64,000 nucleotides of DNA from Sialis fuliginosa (lineage: Eukaryota > Arthropoda > Insecta > Megaloptera > Sialidae), in NCBI GenBank assembly GCA_961205875.1, contig OY540813.1, forward strand, positions 11,875,001 through 11,939,000. Direction: 5' to 3'. Below the pieces are notes generated by a model. It was given only the letters and a program-made list of their open reading frames with translations, did no database searches and was not told the origin of the DNA. The position numbers and the translations under genes are program-made. Shown here one piece after another: positions 59,200 to 64,000 of the stretch; position 1 is the stretch's first letter; each line of letters starts with the position of its first letter.

Positions 59200-59717
59200 G
59201 CTACTAGCACCAGTTTTGGATCATACCCCATTGTTGAACCTTATTAAATTAGATGTAGTAAATTATAAATATTTGTTGATATTTGATTACTGAATCGTAA
59301 TTTATAGACACTTAACTGTAAAACAGTTTAATTTGATGACAATCGGCCAATGGGTGTCAAAATGATGGACATTTAAATTAATTATGAGTGTAATCTATTT
59401 ATTAATTATTATACTTTACGTTGTTTCAAATTTTACGATTCTTTATTTTATAACTTTTGTGTCGTAGTATGTATATATTATCAAGTGTCCATCACTGGGT
59501 GCCCATTACTTACATTATTGGAGAAAAAATATAAAAGAAATAAAAGGTTATAATAAAAAAAAACTATATTTGCGGACTTCGGTAATTAAATTGATTTAAT
59601 AAAAAGGTACTTGTTTTATAAGTAGCTTAAGTTCATGAGAATTACAAAAAAGAGCTCATCAATCCCAAAAAACATTATATTTTGCTCTTAAAGCGGCCAA
59701 GACTGATACCAGTACCT
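59200..59717 (+). mobile_element. MITE family A, complete copy
   Basis: GCTACTAGCACCAG to GATACCAGTACCT, 518 bp. Blocks match 4995-6163 in the same direction (ATTTGATGACAATCGGCCAA, GTCAAAATGATGGACATTTA, AAGTTCATGAGAATTACAAA, TTGCTCTTAAAGCGGCC). It lacks the nested 613-bp element. Ends are more decayed than in copy 1, and TA flanks are not preserved. Confidence 0.88.
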
Positions 59718-60285
59718 TTTAGAATTTTATATAAAGCTCAATAGAAAATCGAATTTACATTTAAAAACCAGAAATGAAACTAGGTATGTTGAAATTATAC
59801 TTTGTCGCTATAGAGTTGCTTGGGCGATAAAACGTCGTTACTGTGAAACAAGCAAAGTGTGGTTTTGTTTTAGTGAAAAGTTTGTGCCAGTAGCTTTACT
59901 TTTTACAAATTATGTCTCTTTGGTGGTTATGAGACAGGGTGGTTATTATAATAAAATATTGTGTTACTCTAGAGATTCTAGGTATTTTAAATTATTATTT
60001 GAACTAATTTGTATTGAATATTTAATACTTTTTAAAATTTATGTACTATATAAATATAATACATTAAATCTCAGTTAAGATAAATCTGCAAACTTTAATT
60101 TAGAACTTAATTCTCATAAAATAAATTATATATTTATTAAGAATAAATAAAGTATTCAGAGTGTGGCATAATTATACGACAATAAAATTGTATTATTTGT
60201 AGAAAATTATAATAAGAAACACGTTTGATTTTTTATTGTTAAATGGCATCCAGTTTTATATACCTTATACTTATTAAAAATATCT

Positions 60286-60880
60286 GCCTTGGGAATCACG
60301 GGACTTTCTTATACGTAATCCTAACAGTGAATAGTATACGTGATTCTTATTTTATTAAAACATTTCTGACAAACTAACAAGATAGAATAAACCGAATAAT
60401 TTAGGTAATATTATTCTCAACATTATATAACAAATGATTTTTTTAATAACTGAAAACGGATTTTTTTTTCTTCAAAAATTCGTTTTTACGAAAAAATAAA
60501 TAGAACATAAATTATAGATATTGATATTACCTACAATTTTTAACTTGACCATTTTCCTCTATTTTGCACTGTTTCACATTAATTTGAAAAATTCAAAAAT
60601 CGATGTAGGTAAACATCCGTGTCCGGTTGAAAGATCGTTTTCAAAGATATGACGTTTTCTTCCCAAAGAAAAATTAATCTTAAATATAAAATTTTATCCT
60701 TCTACGATTTGTCGTATTTGAGTTACAGCGCTTACAGACAGACCGACCGACCGACAGACAGACAGACACACAGACATCATGGCGAAAATAATCAGAATGG
60801 ATTCAGGGAAGGTCAAAATGGATAATTTCATCAAAACCCGGATTTCGAAAAAAATCGGTTTAACAATACTTTACTTTTAT
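60286..60880 (+). repeat. Dispersed repeat family C, copy 4
   Basis: AAAATATCTGCCTTGGGAAT and ACTTTCTTATACGTAATCCT open it; the far core end is lost, then the shared tail follows (AACATAAATTATAGATATTG, TTGAAAGATCGTTTTCAAAG, a GACC/GACA run at 60739-60775, ACATCATGGCGAAAATAATC) to about AACAATACTTTACTTTTATA. The ATG-initiated 101-codon frame at 60779 is part of this tail and does not persist in other copies. Confidence 0.8.
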
Positions 60881-60928
60881 ATTATGTACATATATATACA
60901 TGGATATAAGAAAGTAAAAAGAGATAGA

Positions 60929-61094
60929 TTTTTTTGTCGCCCCTCTAGGCCTTGTATTCGCAGTAGGGGCAGGTTTCGGGCGATTTCCCCAACCCCGGGC
61001 TACAACACTGTATTCTGTAAATTTGTTTATATAAATAAAATAATTTTTCGATTACAAGGTAGATTTTATTTAATCTTTTGTTAGTCCAGCCCTG
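60929..61094 (-). mobile_element. Truncated hAT-like element
   Basis: Read on the minus strand it starts CAGGGCTGGACTAAC and runs to GGCCTAGAGGGGCGAC, wording typical of one side of a hAT-derived repeat. GC-rich TAGCCCGGGGTTGGGGAAAT lies in the middle. The opposite terminus and target duplication were not found. Confidence 0.5.
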
Positions 61095-61099
61095 GTTAT

Positions 61100-61785
61100 A
61101 ATTCACATACATAGATACGTACGCACAGATAATTGTAAGTATATTTGTATATGATTTACATAAATTAAACATTTTCTCTGTTGTTAATTACATTTAAAGG
61201 GAGAATTAAAATTAACTTTGTACTACTTTCAATATGATACAGGTCAGAATATTTGCATATAGATGTCTCTGCTACACTTCGTTTATGTAAATGGACGTTA
61301 AACTTGCCAATTAATCATAAATTCAATTTACAAAATCATCAATGTAGAGATAAGACACAGTTTTCGTATTAATTTCAATCATTATAATTGAATATTATTT
61401 ACTGAATGTTAATAATTATTATGGGGAAAATTTGATTTAGATTAGAATTCATTGTAAATTATGACAGTTCTAACAAACATGACTGCCCATGTTTTGTTAA
61501 AATGCTTATTTCAAATTATCATTTTAATAAAATCAAAAGATGCCAAGTGTAAGCCGAACGTCGCTTATTAGTTTCCCGTACTGTAAATTGATTTAGAACT
61601 TTTAGAAATTTTTAGAAATTTTTAAATTATTTTCGAAAAAATTCCGAAATCTTTAAAATTCTTTCACTATTACTTTTCGAGGTGTATGGGCAGGGAAAAA
61701 ATATTTCAATGATTTTAAGAATATTTGTGAAACGAAGATTTTAATATGAACAAATCGTTTATATATTTAATTTCCTTGAATTGTC
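61100..61785. other. AT-rich stretch, no gene seen
   Basis: Contains only simple sequence and a duplicated TTTTTAGAAATTTTTAGAAA near 61600. Confidence 0.4.
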
Positions 61786-61789
61786 ATTT

Positions 61790-61945
61790 AATTTGATACC
61801 CCACTCGCCGGGATTGAAAAAAATTCTTTGGTAACCTATTGGCCCTCTTAAATTTTATTTTATTTTATAACTCATTGTCAGGTATATTATTGTACTATCA
61901 TTAATTATATATTTATGCCAAATGTCGGGTGTTCAGTAGTAAACT
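61790..61945 (+). repeat. Dispersed repeat family H, copy 2
   Basis: TTGATACCCCACTCGCCGGG, TTCTTTGGTAACCTATTGGC, CCTCTTAAATTTTATTTTAT and TTTATGCCAAATGTCGG parallel 21567-21715 with scattered changes. Confidence 0.6.
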
Positions 61946-61949
61946 GGCT

Positions 61950-63065
61950 ATCATTAGAAATTTTAAGTAACCGGTTCCTTTTTTTCTGTTTTCGGTACCT
62001 ATGTATATGTAAAATTTTCAAAATAATTACTACTTCTACTAAACGAGTGTTTTTCAAGTAGTTACTTCGACAAAGGTCTATTAATTTGATTACATTTTCA
62101 TGTAATTGTTGAAGTTCTGTTTGTAAATGTATTTAAATGTTTTAATGTTAATTTGGAAAAGTTTAAAAGTAATGTTATTTGTATTTGATAAATAATAAAA
62201 ATAGTAGTTAAGTATATATGTATTTGTCACTAAACCAAAAATTTGTTTGTTTTTATGTACCGAAAATAATATTTGAGTATATTTCTACCGTCTGTTAATT
62301 TGTGTGATTTTTTTTCTTTGTTAGTACAAAATTAAAAATGTTTTCAGGATCTACTTAATGTATTTTATCAATTCAAATCTGAATTTAATTATTATCTAGA
62401 GAAGACTAACGCTAATTACAAGTTTTTATGGCTCGTAGTAAATTATTATATATATTTTTATATTTTATAGTTATTTTCTCCTTTGGCCGGAAAAATAAAA
62501 AGGAAAATTTGTCCGCTATATAATCAAACTTGGACAGTGCTGAATTACACTATGTATAATATATTACTGCTTTCAACCGATAGAAAATATCGATTATTAT
62601 TGACGAACAGCTTAACTAACAATACCACGATAAATCCAAGATTAAACTCATTACGCCGCGACCGCCATATGTATTATATAAATGAGTACTGCGTATACTA
62701 TTATTGGCTATAAGTTACCTATCTATATATTATTAAATAAACAATATTATAAAGTTAAATAGAAGTTGGTGTTTGAATAAATAACATTACATTTTGAGAC
62801 GAGTAGAGAATATAAACTTGGGGCTTCTTCATTTGTTACCCACGTCAGCTCCTTCGAACTACATTTAACACTAAAAAAACTTTATCCCCGACACTACATC
62901 GATAGTTGATAGAAAATTCTGAGACGGTATTTTATAAAATAATTACTTTTCAGTGTAAGCTATAAAATGAAGTTTGATAATGGCATGCTTATCTTATTTT
63001 CTTTCGTCTACCATTTCTGATTTTTGTATACTATATTATTTATGAAAATTGTCTTCTTGGAAATT
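61950..63065. other. AT-rich stretch, no gene seen
   Basis: A 76-codon frame at 62483-62713 has no domain and lies in otherwise unremarkable DNA. Confidence 0.35.
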
Positions 63066-63070
63066 TGAAA

Positions 63071-63236
63071 TTCATACTAATAATATAAATGCGAAAGTGT
63101 GTCTGTTTGTTACCTTTTCACGGCTAAACCATTGAATTGATCTTGATGAAAAGCGGGGAGATAGGAGGAAGGACATTTCATATTCTGAAAAATTGATTAG
63201 ATAAAAAAAATACAAATTCCACACGGTAACAGCTAG
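63071..63236 (+). repeat. LINE/SINE tail relic (RTE/CR1-like)
   Basis: TAATATAAATGCGAAAGTGT, GTCTGTTTGTTACC, TTTTCACGGCTAAACCATTG, ATTGATCTTGATGAAA and the closing GGTAACAGCTAGT reproduce the order of a repeat found widely in insects (RTE/CR1-related tails). Only the tail is present; the usual middle part is shortened. Confidence 0.65.
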
Positions 63237-63239
63237 TTA

Positions 63240-64000
63240 TTTACAAAAACAAATATTTTTTCATACAGATATGTTTTTTTTTTATAATAAATCAACTGCT
63301 TTTATTTTCATTCTTGTAGGTATCTGAAACGACACATAGGTATAATTAAAAATTTAATTAATTAGTTTCTTTATTTATTTTTAAAAAGATACTGTATGTA
63401 AAAAAAGTTAACACGATTCGATATTTTATAATTTATTAAGATAATTTATCTTTTAATTTAGTATTTGTGCTACTTATTGTATTTAATGATTAATTAGTAG
63501 GTATTTAGGGATGAATGAATACATTAACATCTTGAAATTTCAAAAATACATTATTGATAGGTATCGTTAGCGAACCGACTGTGATCGATTTTTTTTTAAT
63601 TTTCCGGCAATTAATTTTCTTCCAAGAAAATTAGAGTAAGGTAAATCTGAGTTCATGGTTATAAATACCTATATTAAAAAATAACAATTATTTATATTTG
63701 TTATTAATTATTCTGTATACAATAGGCTTATTATTAAATATTAAAATATCAATTAAATTATATATTATTATTAATAAACAAACAAATAAGTGTTTGTTGT
63801 TAATACCACTGAATTGGTAATCTTTTTATTGATAAAATGTGTATGCAATATTATCCATATTTATATTGAAATAATGAATACGTCAATAAATATTTAAATA
63901 ATTTGTTTGGGTATGCATATATTATGTATAAATCAATTCATAAATATCGATTTAGTTTAAATTAAATTAATTGATTTTATTAATAATAATAATAATAAAA
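63240..64000. other. AT-rich stretch, no gene seen
   Basis: Ends in an ATA/AAT microsatellite (about 63979-63999). No coding or repeat signal recognised. Confidence 0.4.

Noticed and set aside
60779-61084. 101-codon ATG-initiated frame
   Set aside because: It begins inside the dispersed family C tail and runs into a hAT-like relic; other copies do not keep it.
1-64000. tRNA, rRNA or CRISPR features
   Set aside because: No cloverleaf with intact A and B boxes was seen; GGTTCGAA near 58603 is part of a MITE end. No regularly spaced identical repeats with unique spacers.
1-64000. LTR retroelements, endogenous viruses or Polinton-like elements
   Set aside because: No paired long direct terminal repeats, primer-binding site or capsid, protease, polymerase or envelope-like frame was recognised.

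Overview
The window looks like AT-rich genomic DNA from an insect or related arthropod. By eye A+T is 70% or more, intergenic texture dominates, and the repeats are animal DNA-transposon relics: mariner, Tc1-like, pogo-like, hAT-type MITEs, TA-flanked foldback elements and LINE-like tails. Nothing suggests bacteria, plasmid or virus. I cannot fix the order or species. I found no intact host protein gene. Nearly all open frames are short, without recognisable domains, and lie in repeats or low-complexity DNA, so the window is probably intergenic or inside very large introns.

The only recognisable coding matter is two dead transposases: an internally deleted mariner at 11957-12787 with nearly perfect terminal inverted repeats, and a Tc1-like catalytic-domain fragment at 31387-31866 that is still open but has lost catalytic residues. 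A few CpG-enriched islands stand out from the AT background (about 3.5, 8.1, 9.4, 13.1, 14.5, 17.1, 23.4, 25.8 and 56.0 kb). The block at 23.3-23.6 kb, ending in a perfect splice-donor consensus, and the one at 55.9-56.1 kb are the best candidates for promoters and first exons of host genes.

Layout. 0-4.9 kb: AT-rich, one tandem block (575-830), a repeat relic (2588-2950) and a duplicated motif (3557 and 4498). 4.9-6.2 kb: a MITE with a second MITE nested in it. 7.8-13.7 kb: LINE-like relics, a 13-bp minisatellite, the mariner and a cluster of TGACGTCA sites. 16.1-20.4 kb: a foldback beside a 3.65-kb interval bounded by inverted repeats. 20.6-31 kb: dispersed repeat copies and the candidate promoter. 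31-38 kb: the Tc1 relic, two clear MITEs (hAT-like at 34.5 kb, pogo-like at 35.8 kb) and further copies of the MITE families. 42.3-55 kb: four foldback elements, two of them 1.7-1.8 kb with long arms. 57-61 kb: nested insertions that give a relative order of events. 61-64 kb: mostly plain AT-rich DNA with two repeat relics.

The most unusual trait is the density of long, well-preserved inverted repeats. If transcribed, several would fold into long double-stranded RNA. That functional idea is inference; the repeats, target-site duplications and nesting are visible in the sequence.
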